64,000 bases of DNA. Source: Marinobacter excellens HL-55. Lineage in GTDB: Bacteria; Pseudomonadota; Gammaproteobacteria; Pseudomonadales; Oleiphilaceae. The stretch lies in the NCBI GenBank assembly GCA_001314845.1, contig LJZQ01000003.1, forward strand, positions 76,423 to 140,422, in the 5' to 3' direction. The position numbers were made by a program, and so were the translations under genes. Below are positions 1 to 10,366 of the stretch, piece after piece; the first letter of the stretch is position 1; every line of letters begins with the position of its first letter. Below the pieces are notes generated by a model. It ran no database searches and was not told the DNA's origin. It worked only from the letters and a program-made list of their open reading frames with translations.

Positions 1-1590
1 CCGATACAGGTGTTCAAAGTCGCGTACGATGGCCGCTGGATTGTAATCGCCAAACCACCAGAACCAATCCGAGCCCTCACAGATGCCCAGTTGACGCCGG
101 GCTTTTTCCTTTTGTTCTGCCGACAGGTTGCCGTTATCCATAGCCCGGTCATAGTGCTGTTTGGCCTGACACAGCAGATCCCAGGCCCGGTTTTTGTCCG
201 GATCACCAATCCAGGTTGAAAACGTCCCATAAATCCAGCTACCCGCCACCAGGTGGGGCAACCGTTCCGGTTCACACACGGGCTGTTCAAGCAGGCTCTT
301 ATAAGTGGTCAGGCGCAGGCTGGTGTGGTTTGCAAGCACCCGGTAAAGCTCGTCTAAAAAGTAGTAACCATTCTCCGGATAATATTCCCAGGCGTTTTCA
401 CCATCCAGAATCACAGAAATGACCGGCGTTTTACCGTCCCGGCTCTCGTTAGCGATGTTGTCGATGTGGTGCACCAGATCACCGACCGCGTCCTCAGCGT
501 GCCAGTCTGCGTAGGTAAAGCCGATCAGGTCAGACAAACCGTCGTCTCGGAAGAATACGGTCAGCGGTTCTTCGGCAAACTGGAAAGGTTGATGTATGCC
601 GGGATCTTGCTTCAAAGCGTGTCGTTCTTTGGCCTGTTTGATGCTGTTATGGACGACCGAGTCGCCACTGGCGCTCCACTGAAAACCCTCTTGGTGAAGC
701 AGAGCCAGCGTCTGTTGGCTTAACGCGCCCTCGGAAGCCCAGCATCCAACAGGGTCTTCACCAAAAAAACGGTGGAATACCTGCCTGCCCTGTCGCAGGT
801 GCCAGACTACTCGTTCTGCCCCGCCGTTATACTGCGTATGCTCGGGCATCTTGATGTCGGGAATAGCCTCGCGGGCAGAATCAAGATCCAGTAACAATGG
901 CACAATTGGATGAGCCCAGGGGCTCATGGCCAATTCAACCTGCCCGGTCTGGGCAAGGTGTCGATAACGTGGGCCAAGGCTTTCCATCAGTTCTGAAATG
1001 ACATCCAGCAGTGCCCGGCGATCCGCCATAGAAAACTCGTGGCCCTTTTCCTGAAGGCCCTGGATAACGGGATGGCTCCGGCGCACGGTCTCGCCCATCC
1101 AGCCCAAGTGGTACCAAACCAGCAAATCCGCAAGAAATTGCCGGGAAATATAGCGCTGGATGTCTGGCCGGTTGCGATAGAACCCTGCCAATTCCGAAAG
1201 TCTTTTGTACGGTGCAAATCGTTTGATAATGCGGTCAACATTGGCCCGCAGGCACTTGTCCATCAGCTCCAGAAAAGCCGGTGATCCCGGCTCCGGCAGC
1301 GAGTCATTAACCAGACCCGCCAGAACCGGATCACCCATGGCAACGCCGCTGTGGCGCCAGCGTTCAATCTGCACCAGATATTCTTCGATCTGCTCAAGCA
1401 GAACGGGCGCAAAATTAACAACTGCGCGGGCGCCGGGGTGGGTTTCCAGGTGCGCTGCCATGTCTACGTAATCTTTGATGCAGTGCAGATACACCCAGGG
1501 GAACACAAACTCACCGGAGTTCTGATCCTGATAGATCGGTTGGTGCATGTGCCAGCAAAGTACAACGGGGGTTCGACGGTCAGAGTCCAT
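1..1590 (-). CDS. Glycoside hydrolase family 57 protein (3' end beyond window)
   Basis: The frame is open from the ATG at 1590 to the window edge (530 residues seen), so the C-terminus is missing. The N-terminal HMHQP at residues 14-18 is the first conserved GH57 motif. A CWASEGA motif places the likely nucleophile at Glu287, and DGENAWEYY places the likely acid/base at Asp396. Known GH57 enzymes include alpha-amylases, 4-alpha-glucanotransferases and branching enzymes acting on alpha-1,4-glucans. Because a GH13 branching enzyme (glgB) lies nearby, an amylase or glucanotransferase role in glycogen turnover is more likely than branching; this is inference. No signal peptide is seen, so it should be cytoplasmic. 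Its start overlaps the end of glgC by 11 nt, and AGGA about 10 nt upstream supports this ATG and co-transcription with glgC. Confidence 0.88.
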   Translation of the reverse strand, partial: MDSDRRTPVVLCWHMHQPIYQDQNSGEFVFPWVYLHCIKDYVDMAAHLETHPGARAVVNFAPVLLEQIEEYLVQIERWRHSGVAMGDPVLAGLVNDSLPEPGSPAFLELMDKCLRANVDRIIKRFAPYKRLSELAGFYRNRPDIQRYISRQFLADLLVWYHLGWMGETVRRSHPVIQGLQEKGHEFSMADRRALLDVISELMESLGPRYRHLAQTGQVELAMSPWAHPIVPLLLDLDSAREAIPDIKMPEHTQYNGGAERVVWHLRQGRQVFHRFFGEDPVGCWASEGALSQQTLALLHQEGFQWSASGDSVVHNSIKQAKERHALKQDPGIHQPFQFAEEPLTVFFRDDGLSDLIGFTYADWHAEDAVGDLVHHIDNIANESRDGKTPVISVILDGENAWEYYPENGYYFLDELYRVLANHTSLRLTTYKSLLEQPVCEPERLPHLVAGSWIYGTFSTWIGDPDKNRAWDLLCQAKQHYDRAMDNGNLSAEQKEKARRQLGICEGSDWFWWFGDYNPAAIVRDFEHLYR

Positions 1591-2845
1591 GGGGATAGTC
1601 CTGCCCGAGCATTTCAGGCGTAATCAGAACAACACCTTTGGGCGAAACATGGAAACGACGCTCGTCTGAGGCATGGTCGTAGCCTATGCGTGTGCCCTCC
1701 GGAATCCGACAGCCCCGATCGATGACCGCTTTGCGAATATGGCAGTGTCGGCCTATCTCGACATCCGGAAAGATGACGGAGTCTTCCACCGTAGTGAACG
1801 AATGCACCCTCACCTGGGAAAACAGCAACGAATGCCGAATTTTTGCCCCGGAGACAATGCAGCCACCAGCGACCATCGAGTCAATGGCAGTGCCGCGCCG
1901 GTTATCGTCATCAAAGATGAACTTCGCCGGAGGGAGTTGCTCCTGGTAAGTCCAGATTGGCCAGTGGGAATCGTACAGGTTCAGTTCCGGGCTGATATCG
2001 ATCAGTTCAAGGTTCGCTTGCCAGAGTGAATCGATGGTGCCGACGTCACGCCAGTAAGCCACTTTGTTGTTGACCGGATCCCGGAACGGGAATGCCGAGA
2101 CTCGCAGACGCCGGATAACCGAAGGAATGATGTCTTTGCCGAAATCATGGGAAGAATTGCCATCCATCTTGTGGTCCCGAAGCAACTCGTCAAACAACAC
2201 CTTGGTGCTGAAAACGTAGATTCCCATAGAAGCCAGAGCCTTACCCGGTTGTCCGGGCATGGCCCTGGGCTTGTCAGGTTTTTCTTCAAACTCGGTAATC
2301 CTGAGTTCTTCATCAACCGACATCACACCAAAGGCAGAGGCATCTTCAAGGGGCACCTCAATACACCCCACGGTAATGTCTGCCTCCCGCTCAACATGGG
2401 CCGCCAGCATGGTGCCGTAGTCCATTTTGTAAACGTGATCGCCCGCCAGTATCAGCACATATTCGGGATTATGGCTGCGGATGATGTCCAGGTTTTGCAA
2501 CACCGCATCGGCGGTGCCCTCATACCAGGAGGTTTCTATTCGCTGCTGGGCGGGCAGCAATTCCACAAACTCATCCAGCTCGCCGCGCAAGAATCCCCAG
2601 CCACGTTGAATATGACGAATCAGCGAATGGGATTTGTACTGAGTGATCACTCCAACCTGGCCAATGCCCGAGTTAATGCAGTTGGACAAAGGGAAATCGA
2701 TAATCCGGAATTTACCACCAAAGGATACCGCCGGCTTGGCGCGCCACTTGGTCAGATCGTAAAGACGGGAACCGCGCCCACCGGCGAGCACCAACGCCAG
2801 AGTTTGCCGGGTCAGGCGACTAACAAAACGCTGTGATGTTTGCAT
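1580..2845 (-). CDS. glgC: Glucose-1-phosphate adenylyltransferase (ADP-glucose pyrophosphorylase)
   Basis: Makes ADP-glucose from ATP and glucose-1-phosphate, the committed step of bacterial glycogen synthesis, in the cytoplasm. The nucleotide-binding LAGGRGSRL lies at residues 20-28, the YKSHSLI and [10 protein letters not shown] blocks follow, and the C-terminal part looks like the usual left-handed beta-helix. At 421 residues it is close to E. coli GlgC (431). The ATG at 2845 has AGGGA upstream. It is divergent from glgB across about 206 nt, and its product feeds glgA on the other strand. The family is normally controlled allosterically by glycolytic intermediates and AMP; the effectors here cannot be read from sequence. 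Confidence 0.96.
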   Translation of the reverse strand: MQTSQRFVSRLTRQTLALVLAGGRGSRLYDLTKWRAKPAVSFGGKFRIIDFPLSNCINSGIGQVGVITQYKSHSLIRHIQRGWGFLRGELDEFVELLPAQQRIETSWYEGTADAVLQNLDIIRSHNPEYVLILAGDHVYKMDYGTMLAAHVEREADITVGCIEVPLEDASAFGVMSVDEELRITEFEEKPDKPRAMPGQPGKALASMGIYVFSTKVLFDELLRDHKMDGNSSHDFGKDIIPSVIRRLRVSAFPFRDPVNNKVAYWRDVGTIDSLWQANLELIDISPELNLYDSHWPIWTYQEQLPPAKFIFDDDNRRGTAIDSMVAGGCIVSGAKIRHSLLFSQVRVHSFTTVEDSVIFPDVEIGRHCHIRKAVIDRGCRIPEGTRIGYDHASDERRFHVSPKGVVLITPEMLGQDYPHGL

Positions 2846-3051
2846 GGCAGCTTCCCTGAAAACCGGTGTGGTCTTCTGTTCTCTTCTTTTTTCTGAGAAG
2901 GAAATCGACAGAACTTTGACATCGCTACTAATATTAGAACACTACCATGAGATTGTGACGGAAAATTGCTTGAGATCATTTTTTGAACAGGCGTCAAGGC
3001 GTCCAATGGTGTCAGTTGCACCCTGCTATTCTGATCGGGAATTTGAGGTCT

Positions 3052-4941
3052 ATGGAAAGCCCTACCCTGAGCGAGTTTGACCTCCATCTGTTCGCCGAAG
3101 GTCGCCACTGGCACATCTACAATGTGCTGGGGGCGCACCTGCTTAACCATCGCGGCACTGAAGGCGTCCGCTTTGCCGTGTGGGCGCCCAACGCTCGCGC
3201 AGTCAGTGTGGTGGGTGACTTTAACGAGTGGAATTCAAGCCGGCATCAACTCACGCTGAACGAAGGGTACGGCGTGTGGAGCCTGTTTGTGCCGGGCATC
3301 GGCCCTGGCGCCCTGTATAAATTTGCCATCACCACTGCCCGTGGTGAGCTCATCAAATCGGACCCATACGGCCAGGCTTTTGAACTGCGGCCAGACACCG
3401 CAGCTGTTGTTACTGAACGCGGTCGTTATGGCTGGGGCGATGGTGACTGGCTAGAACGGAGAAGCCGATTTGACTGGCAGCACCGCCCAATCTGCATCTA
3501 CGAGGTACATCCCGGCTCCTGGCGCCATCATGGTTCGGGCCGCTGGCTAAACTACCGGGAACTGGCGGACCAGCTGATCCCTTATGTGTTGGAGACCGGT
3601 TTTACCCACATCGAGTTTTTGCCCATTACCGAACACCCGCTGGATGAATCCTGGGGCTATCAAACCACCGGTTATTACGCGCCCACGAGCCGATACGGCA
3701 GCGCGGACGATCTCCGCTACCTAATTGATCAATGCCACCAGAACAATATTGGCGTGATTCTGGATTGGGTCCCCGGTCACTTTCCGGATGACGACTATGC
3801 CCTTGGCCATTTTGATGGCACCGCTCTTTATGAACATGAAGACCCCCGCCGCGGCCGCCATCAGGACTGGGGCACGCTCATCTACAATTACGGCCGCCAT
3901 GAGGTACGCAATTTTCTGATCGGCAGCGCGTTGTTCTGGCTGGATACTTTTCACATGGACGGCTTGAGGGTAGACGCGGTGGCCTCCATGCTCTACCTGA
4001 ATTACTCCAGAAAAGAAGGTGAATGGCTCCCGAACGAATACGGCGGCCACGAGAATCTTGAGGCTGTTGAGTTCCTCAAAGACTTGAACCGGGTTTGCCA
4101 GAGCCGGTTCCCCGGGGTGTTGATGATGGCGGAAGAATCGACATCCTGGCCACGGGTGACCCGACCACACGAAATTGGCGGTTTGGGCTTCAACCTGAAA
4201 TGGAACATGGGATGGATGCACGACTCTCTGGATTACCTGCACCAAGACCCGGTGTATCGGCAGTACCACCATGACAAACTCACGTTCGGGTTGCTCTATG
4301 CCTACTCCGAAAATTTCCTGTTGCCCCTGTCCCATGATGAGGTAGTCCACGGCAAGTCGAGTCTGATCCAGAAGATGCCCGGGGACGAATGGCAGCAACT
4401 GGCGTCACTGCGGTTGTTGTTCAGTTACATGTATACCTACCCGGGTGCGAAGCTGCTGTTTATGGGTGGTGAATTCGGGCAGCGCCGGGAGTGGAGCGAG
4501 AAACGGGAACTGGACTGGCATTTGCTCGCAAATGAAGGCCATCGGGGTATCCAGAAGCTGGTTCAGGATCTCAACGGACTTTACCGTCGTGAGCCTGCGC
4601 TCCATGGTCGAAACTTCACCAGCGAGGGTTTTGAATGGATTGACTGCCACGATTCACCGCAATCTGTGGTCAGCTACTTACGACGAGGCGGCACTGGTGA
4701 CCAGGTCTTGGTGGTTGTTATCAATTTTACGCCGATACCCCGGCATCACTACCGAATTGGCCTGCCTCGTGGGGGTGTCTGGCACGAGATATTCAACTCG
4801 GATTCTCAGTACTACGGCGGCAGCAATCTGGGTAACCCACTGCCTTTACACGCCACTGACGAACCCTGGATGGCAAGGCCCCATGCGGTCGATCTTACCG
4901 TCCCGCCGCTGGGCCTGATCCTGCTGAGAGCGGCTCCATGA
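3052..4941 (+). CDS. glgB: 1,4-alpha-glucan branching enzyme, GH13
   Basis: Creates alpha-1,6 branches in the growing glucan. An N-terminal CBM48-like domain (about residues 30-120, with [10 protein letters not shown] and VVGDFNEW) precedes the GH13 barrel. The barrel carries [10 protein letters not shown] (nucleophile Asp), MMAEESTSW (acid/base Glu) and [12 protein letters not shown] (third acidic residue). The ATG at 3052 gives 629 residues and matches the family start; a GAGG lies only 3 nt before it, so the spacing is short. An in-frame TTG at 2983 would add 23 residues of unlike sequence and was not chosen. The protein lacks the extra N-terminal module found in the longer E. coli enzyme (about 728 residues). 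Its stop overlaps the glgA start (ATGA). Confidence 0.96.
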   Translation: MESPTLSEFDLHLFAEGRHWHIYNVLGAHLLNHRGTEGVRFAVWAPNARAVSVVGDFNEWNSSRHQLTLNEGYGVWSLFVPGIGPGALYKFAITTARGELIKSDPYGQAFELRPDTAAVVTERGRYGWGDGDWLERRSRFDWQHRPICIYEVHPGSWRHHGSGRWLNYRELADQLIPYVLETGFTHIEFLPITEHPLDESWGYQTTGYYAPTSRYGSADDLRYLIDQCHQNNIGVILDWVPGHFPDDDYALGHFDGTALYEHEDPRRGRHQDWGTLIYNYGRHEVRNFLIGSALFWLDTFHMDGLRVDAVASMLYLNYSRKEGEWLPNEYGGHENLEAVEFLKDLNRVCQSRFPGVLMMAEESTSWPRVTRPHEIGGLGFNLKWNMGWMHDSLDYLHQDPVYRQYHHDKLTFGLLYAYSENFLLPLSHDEVVHGKSSLIQKMPGDEWQQLASLRLLFSYMYTYPGAKLLFMGGEFGQRREWSEKRELDWHLLANEGHRGIQKLVQDLNGLYRREPALHGRNFTSEGFEWIDCHDSPQSVVSYLRRGGTGDQVLVVVINFTPIPRHHYRIGLPRGGVWHEIFNSDSQYYGGSNLGNPLPLHATDEPWMARPHAVDLTVPPLGLILLRAAP

Positions 4942-6404
4942 GCAGAATTCTGTTCGCCACCAGTGAGGTTTTCCCGTTGGTAAAAACCGGCGGCTTGGCG
5001 GATGTTTCCGCCAGCCTTCCTGAAGCACTTTGTAAGCTTGGGCTGGACTGCCAGATATTGTTACCGGGATACCCTGCCGTGTTACAGGCCGCCAGAGAGG
5101 CCGGCTCTCGCCGGAAAACCCTGTTCCGTTATGGCCAGTATGACATCGCGCTCTGGCAAACCCGGTTGCCCGGCACCCCGGTCAGTCTATGGCTCGTTGA
5201 CTGCCCCGCACTGTTTGACCGTTGTGGTGACAGTCCCTATCAGGATGAGAAAGGTGAAGACTGGTGGGACAACGCCCACCGGTTTCATCTGTTCGCCCGA
5301 ATCGGGGCGATGATGGCACTCGGTCAGTTAGGCTTGTCGTGGCAACCGGATATCGTGCACTGCAATGATTGGCAAACCGGCTTGATCCCGGTGTTTCTCG
5401 ATAGCGCCCAACAAACTCCCAAGACTGTATTTACCATTCACAACCTGGCCTATCAGGGGTTGTTTTCCCACGAAACCTTCCGAGCGTTGAGCCTGCCGGA
5501 CTATCTCTGGCGAATGGAGTTTCTGGAGTTTCACGATCAGCTGTCCTTTATCAAAGGCGGCCTGGTGTTCAGCGATGCTATCACCACCGTCAGCCCATCA
5601 TATGCTGATGAGATTCAGACACCCTGGTTCGGGTACGGGCTTGACGGGTTGTTGCGGCATCGCGCCAGCCATCTGCATGGCATCCTCAACGGCATTGATA
5701 CCCGCTCCTGGGACCCCGAGCAGGATCCCTGGCTGGAGTTTCACTTCGGTCCAGGCCACCTAAAAAACAAAACCCAGTGCAAGGCGCGGCTCACACAGGA
5801 GCTTGGGCTTGAGGCCGGCGGGGCGCCACTGCTCGGATTTGTCGGCCGCCTGGTTGAACAAAAAGGACTGGATTGGTTGCTTGCGGTGATACCACCCCTG
5901 CTGGAGCGCGGATGCCAGTTTGCTTTATTGGGCGCCGGCCAGAGCCGTTACCATCAGCGCCTTCAGGAATTGGCCCGGGACTGGCCGCAGCAATTGTCAC
6001 TAACCCTCGGGTACAACGAAGGGCTTGCCCACCGAATTACCGCTGGCAGTGACCTGTTCCTGATGCCGTCCAGGTTTGAGCCTTGCGGCCTCAACCAGAT
6101 GTACAGCCTCCGGTACGGCACCCTTCCCGTGGTGCATGGCGTTGGCGGATTGAACGATACGGTCTTTGACCCCTCGGAAGAAACCGCAGCCAAAGCCAAT
6201 GGTTTTGTGTTCAGGGAGCCGACACCGGATGCCCTCCTCAAAGCCATTGAGCGGGCATTGAGTGCCCGTAAGAACGCAAAAGCCTGGCGCCGATTGCAGG
6301 ACAACGGGATGGCTGCCGACTACTCCTGGAAACACCGAGCCAAAGAATACGCAACTCTGTACCAGAACCTGTTAACCGGCAACGGCCGGATCCACGACGA
6401 CTAA
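4938..6404 (+). CDS. glgA: Glycogen synthase, ADP-glucose dependent (GT5)
   Basis: Elongates alpha-1,4-glucan from ADP-glucose. The N-terminal KTGGLADV motif (residues 15-22) is the ADP-glucose-binding signature of GT5. The Rossmann half ends near residue 240, and the second half carries [11 protein letters not shown] and PSRFEPCGL. The length of 488 residues is typical. The start codon lies in an ATGA overlap with glgB, implying translational coupling; glgP follows after 33 nt. No GlgX debranching enzyme is found in the window, although the GH57 enzyme might partly cover glucan trimming. Confidence 0.96.
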   Translation: MSRILFATSEVFPLVKTGGLADVSASLPEALCKLGLDCQILLPGYPAVLQAAREAGSRRKTLFRYGQYDIALWQTRLPGTPVSLWLVDCPALFDRCGDSPYQDEKGEDWWDNAHRFHLFARIGAMMALGQLGLSWQPDIVHCNDWQTGLIPVFLDSAQQTPKTVFTIHNLAYQGLFSHETFRALSLPDYLWRMEFLEFHDQLSFIKGGLVFSDAITTVSPSYADEIQTPWFGYGLDGLLRHRASHLHGILNGIDTRSWDPEQDPWLEFHFGPGHLKNKTQCKARLTQELGLEAGGAPLLGFVGRLVEQKGLDWLLAVIPPLLERGCQFALLGAGQSRYHQRLQELARDWPQQLSLTLGYNEGLAHRITAGSDLFLMPSRFEPCGLNQMYSLRYGTLPVVHGVGGLNDTVFDPSEETAAKANGFVFREPTPDALLKAIERALSARKNAKAWRRLQDNGMAADYSWKHRAKEYATLYQNLLTGNGRIHDD

Positions 6405-6437
6405 CGCAGTGCCCATGGCCCAAGGGAGGTCATTATC

Positions 6438-8990
6438 ATGCACAAGGCAACCGAATTTCGGCTGGAAGCACGCCCCCACATTCCGGAGGCCATAGAACGG
6501 CTTGAGGTTCTGGCCAATGATCTGTTTTACAGCTGGGATCACGGTGTTCGCAGCCTGTTCGCGCGGATCGATTTAAGGCTCTGGCAAAAGGTAGAGCACA
6601 ACCCGAAACTGTTCTTGCGCCGAGCGTCACAAACCCGGCTCAACGACGCCGCCGAGGATCGCGCATTTCTGGCGGAATATCGCCGTGTGCTGTCCAGTTA
6701 CGACGCTTATCTTGAATCCGAACCCGGTGCAGGTGTGGTCGAGGCTCTGGACCCGGCCACCAATCTGGTCGCTTATTTCTGCGCCGAATTCGGTTTCCAT
6801 GAAAGTTTCCCGATCTATTCCGGCGGTCTTGGCATTCTTGCGGGTGACCATTGCAAGGCCGCCAGTGATCTGGGCTTGCCGTTTGTGGCGGTAGGCCTGC
6901 TTTACCAGCAGGGCTATTTTATTCAGACCATCGACGCCCAGGGCCAACAGGTTGCCCGTTACCGGTCGCACCCCAGCGATGAACTGCCGATCACTCCGGT
7001 GGAAAAAGACGGCGAGCAATTGACCGTATCAGTGCCCTTCCCTGGCCGCGAGGTTCACGCCCGGGTATGGCAGGCCCAGGTGGGGCACATCCGTTTATAC
7101 CTGTTGGACTCAAACACCCCCGCCAACAGCCCTGACGATCAGGCTCTGACCCTTCAGCTCTATGGCGGCGATGCCAATACCCGCATCAGTCAGGAGATGT
7201 TACTGGGCATCGGCGGTACCCGGGTTCTGGCCGAGCTGGGTATTGAGCCTACTGCCTGGCACATCAATGAAGGCCACGCTGCCTTTCAGATTCTCGAGCG
7301 TTGCCGCGTAGCCATGGCCGCAGGCTTGTCATTTGAAGCGGCATTAGAGGCGGTGGCCGCCGCCACGCTGTTTACCACGCATACCCCGGTTGCGGCTGGC
7401 CACGATATTTTCCCGAGAGCCCTGGTGGAGCACAATCTTGGGCCCTACCTGGAGCAGTCCGGGCTGGAGTTTGACGGCATTTTTTCACTAGGGGCGAAGA
7501 ACGGTGATGACAGCTTTAATATGACGTGTCTGGGCCTTCGCGGCTCCCGGTTTCACAATGGTGTCAGCCGCATCCATGGTGGAGTCGCGTCAGAAATGGA
7601 GGGAGATATCTGGCCCCAGATTCCACCCCGGGAAAATCCCATCGAATACATCACCAACGGTGTGCATGTTCCGACGTTTCTGGCTCCGGAATGGGCCAGC
7701 CTGTTTGACATACAGGCCCCCACCTGGAAAAGCGAACTGCTGAACCCGGAGTTCTGGAATTTTGTTGATCAGATTCCCGATTATCACTACTGGAGTGTCC
7801 ACAAAGCTCTGAAGCAACAGATGGCCGATTTTACGGTCCGGCGCCTCAAACGCCAGCATAAGCGCAATGGCACCGGGCACTCCGTGACTGAGAGGATGAC
7901 ACGGCAGCTCACCTCACCGGACAAGGACGCTCTGGTGATTGGCTTTGCGCGGCGATTCGCGACTTACAAGCGCGCCACCCTGATCTTTTCCGATTTACCC
8001 CGGCTGGAACGATTACTAACCGATCCAGATCATCCTGTAGTTCTGGTCTTTGCAGGTAAAGCCCACCCCCAGGATCATCCCGGCCAGCAGCTGATCAAGG
8101 TCATTCATGGGCTCTCGATGCAGCCCGCGTTAATGGGTCACATTATCCTGCTGGAAGATTACGATCAGGCCATGGCTCGACGGTTGCTCAGCGGTGTCGA
8201 CGTCTGGCTGAATACTCCGGAGTACCCGAAAGAAGCCAGCGGAACCTCTGGCGAAAAAGCCGCGGTTAACGGCGCGCTCAACCTGAGCGTTCTGGACGGT
8301 TGGTGGGGCGAGGGTTACGACAAAACCAACGGATGGGCAATCCCGCCACGAGACACCGGGCTGGATCATGAATTCCGTAATCGGGAAGAAGCCCGAGACC
8401 TGCTTGACCTGCTGGAACAGGAAGTGGTCCCGCTGTATTACAGCCGGGCCTCCCAGGGCTACTCGAAAGGTTGGGTGACTCGGTCAAAGGCGTCTATGAA
8501 GACCATCACGCCCATGTTCAATGCCCAGAGAATGGTGATGGATTATGTCCGAAACTACTACCAGCCAGCTTCCCGGCAAGGCCGGCTAATGATGGCGGAT
8601 CAAGCCGCCGTCGCGAAAGAGTTAGCCGACTGGAAAGCCCGCGTTCGTGCAGCCTGGGACGGCGTATCAGTGCAAGTCAAAGGCTGCGTAACGGATCGTT
8701 GTGGCTGGGACGAATCGGTAGAATTGAAACTTCTGGTCGCCTTGAACGGACTGGAGCCTCGTGATATCCGGGTGGAATGTCTGGTAACGCCGGATTGCAC
8801 CGGCACTCATGCTGATCCGGGTCCGGATAGATTCATCCTGGAGCCCAATGGTGAGGCGGATGGTCACACTCTTTACCAAACCCGGGTAAATCCGCCCTAC
8901 CCGGGTTTGCAAACTCTGCGCATGCGGATCTACCCACACCATCCGTCACTGACACACCCGCTGGAGATGGGTGCCATGCTCTGGGTCTGA
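6438..8990 (+). CDS. glgP: Alpha-glucan phosphorylase, GT35 (Thermotoga-type, DUF3417 N-terminus)
   Basis: Phosphorolyses alpha-1,4-glucan ends to glucose-1-phosphate, returning substrate to GlgC or to central metabolism. The N-terminal 110 or so residues look like the DUF3417 cap of the TIGR02094 subfamily. The catalytic core has HINEGHAAF, FTTHTPVAAGHD and FARRFATYKRA. The pyridoxal phosphate lysine is Lys607, in EASGTSGEKAAVNG, which aligns with EASGTGNMK of classical phosphorylases. At 850 residues it fits that subfamily. The ATG is preceded by AGGGAGG-like sequence at about 6421-6428. The stop codon abuts the stop of the convergent acyltransferase with no gap, so no room is left for a dedicated terminator. 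Confidence 0.93.
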   Translation: MHKATEFRLEARPHIPEAIERLEVLANDLFYSWDHGVRSLFARIDLRLWQKVEHNPKLFLRRASQTRLNDAAEDRAFLAEYRRVLSSYDAYLESEPGAGVVEALDPATNLVAYFCAEFGFHESFPIYSGGLGILAGDHCKAASDLGLPFVAVGLLYQQGYFIQTIDAQGQQVARYRSHPSDELPITPVEKDGEQLTVSVPFPGREVHARVWQAQVGHIRLYLLDSNTPANSPDDQALTLQLYGGDANTRISQEMLLGIGGTRVLAELGIEPTAWHINEGHAAFQILERCRVAMAAGLSFEAALEAVAAATLFTTHTPVAAGHDIFPRALVEHNLGPYLEQSGLEFDGIFSLGAKNGDDSFNMTCLGLRGSRFHNGVSRIHGGVASEMEGDIWPQIPPRENPIEYITNGVHVPTFLAPEWASLFDIQAPTWKSELLNPEFWNFVDQIPDYHYWSVHKALKQQMADFTVRRLKRQHKRNGTGHSVTERMTRQLTSPDKDALVIGFARRFATYKRATLIFSDLPRLERLLTDPDHPVVLVFAGKAHPQDHPGQQLIKVIHGLSMQPALMGHIILLEDYDQAMARRLLSGVDVWLNTPEYPKEASGTSGEKAAVNGALNLSVLDGWWGEGYDKTNGWAIPPRDTGLDHEFRNREEARDLLDLLEQEVVPLYYSRASQGYSKGWVTRSKASMKTITPMFNAQRMVMDYVRNYYQPASRQGRLMMADQAAVAKELADWKARVRAAWDGVSVQVKGCVTDRCGWDESVELKLLVALNGLEPRDIRVECLVTPDCTGTHADPGPDRFILEPNGEADGHTLYQTRVNPPYPGLQTLRMRIYPHHPSLTHPLEMGAMLWV

Positions 8991-10250
8991 TCAATCAGCC
9001 GATGTGAGGATGCGGTCGCCGATGTTATTGGCGGCCAGCGCATTCACCACGGGGTTGGCGTACATATCCAACAAGTAAGGGCGGATCGCCTCGTCGCAAC
9101 TCTCGAGGCGACGTTCCATTTCGGCCTCTGCGGCCTCCAGGTCAGCCGGCGACCAGGTTTCCGCAGTGACCACACTGTCACTGACGTTGTCTGGCGTTTC
9201 GTGGGCATTCGGGTGTATACCCCGCATCTGATAGGCCACCAGGTTGGAGGCGTGCAGATGGTAGTTGGCGTGCATTTCATGATCAATGCGGGCCGCGAGG
9301 GCTTTCGGTTCGCTCGGGGCATCGGCGATGGGCGCACCAAAGTGCACGTGCACATGGCCCTTATACCCCGTCAATCCCTTCATGATCTGACTGGTATCCT
9401 CACCCTCAGTCTTCTGATAGGTGCCCGTTCGGGCACGTATTTCAAGCTCACGGGCTTTGTCGGCATCGCAGGGATCATATTCATAGGCGATGGAAACCGG
9501 AACAATGTGCAGCTTGTTCATCGCCTCATCGAAGCTAAGCCCCGATTTTTTTCGGCTCATGTAGAACATCTTGATGATGGCCGGATCGGTCAGGTCGATT
9601 CCGTCTTTTGCACGGCCTTCACGCTGGGCAATCCAGATGCTGTCGTTGTGATCAATGCTGTGGTTGATAAATCCCGACAGCGTCAGGTAGGCATCGCGCA
9701 TTTCCCTGGGGCTGGTCATGCTTCTGCGCACCACGAAGCTTTTGTTGAGCCGCATCATCTCGGCAAATACGCGGTTGGCCAGCAGGTTGTCACCAATGGC
9801 AATGCGGGTGGTACGAAAACCGTTCTGGAACAGCAGGTAGTTCACCACCATCGGGTCAAACACGATGTCCCGGTGGTTGGAGATAAAAAGGTGAGACGCA
9901 TGCTTGCTCAGGTTTTCCAGTCCGCTATGGGTAACGCGAGACGTTGTATTCTCGACCAGCTCGCCCACATAGCTGGACAAGCCGGCCTGCAGGTCATCAA
10001 CCCGGTGAAAATGCCCGAAATGGCGAGCCAGCCAGCGGCGAACAAACCCCCGCAACACGCCCGGCGCCCACTTGGCCACCACCGGCGATTTGAACCGGCC
10101 GACCATATCCAGGAACTCCGGGTCTTTAATCAATCGTTGGATAGCGGGAGCGGTTTCTTCATCCGAATAAGGTCGGATCGCGTCAAATTCCTGCATGCAA
10201 GCCCTGTTGTTGTTCGAAGCCATTAGTCTAGGTCTGTGAAGGGGCGACAT
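8991..10250 (-). CDS. PlsC-like glycerolipid acyltransferase
   Basis: A PlsC/PlsB-type acyltransferase, probably membrane-associated and acting in glycerophospholipid acylation. The acceptor-binding block I is NHRDIVFD at about residues 127-134. The His-to-Asp distance is five residues rather than the usual four of NHxxxxD, which may be a subfamily trait. A downstream IWIAQREGRAKDG segment corresponds to block III (substrate-binding EGxR), and HIVPVSIAYEYDP to block IV. The ATG at 10250 has AAGGA four nt upstream. Alternative ATGs at 10223 and 10196 are possible but less well supported. It stands alone, convergent with glgP and divergent from recQ. The exact acyl donor and acceptor cannot be told from sequence. 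Confidence 0.8.
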   Translation of the reverse strand: MSPLHRPRLMASNNNRACMQEFDAIRPYSDEETAPAIQRLIKDPEFLDMVGRFKSPVVAKWAPGVLRGFVRRWLARHFGHFHRVDDLQAGLSSYVGELVENTTSRVTHSGLENLSKHASHLFISNHRDIVFDPMVVNYLLFQNGFRTTRIAIGDNLLANRVFAEMMRLNKSFVVRRSMTSPREMRDAYLTLSGFINHSIDHNDSIWIAQREGRAKDGIDLTDPAIIKMFYMSRKKSGLSFDEAMNKLHIVPVSIAYEYDPCDADKARELEIRARTGTYQKTEGEDTSQIMKGLTGYKGHVHVHFGAPIADAPSEPKALAARIDHEMHANYHLHASNLVAYQMRGIHPNAHETPDNVSDSVVTAETWSPADLEAAEAEMERRLESCDEAIRPYLLDMYANPVVNALAANNIGDRILTSAD

Positions 10251-10366
10251 TGTATCCTTTCTCTTAACATTTTACCTCCACCGAAATCCCGCGTTGACCA
10301 ATCCCCGGGCAGGATCTGCTATCATTCGGACCCAGTTTCATACCCCGTAAAAGGCTGACCAAAACC

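Noticed and set aside
2147-2836. A 229-codon open frame antisense to glgC
   Set aside because: glgC on the other strand is full length with all motifs; the antisense translation has no protein-like pattern.
2983-3051. Upstream TTG start for glgB
   Set aside because: The extra 23 residues have no family likeness and no ribosome binding site; the ATG at 3052 fits the family.
9201-10226. A 341-codon open frame antisense to the acyltransferase gene
   Set aside because: It mirrors a gene with clear acyltransferase motifs, has a composition typical of an opposite-strand shadow, and has no ribosome binding site.
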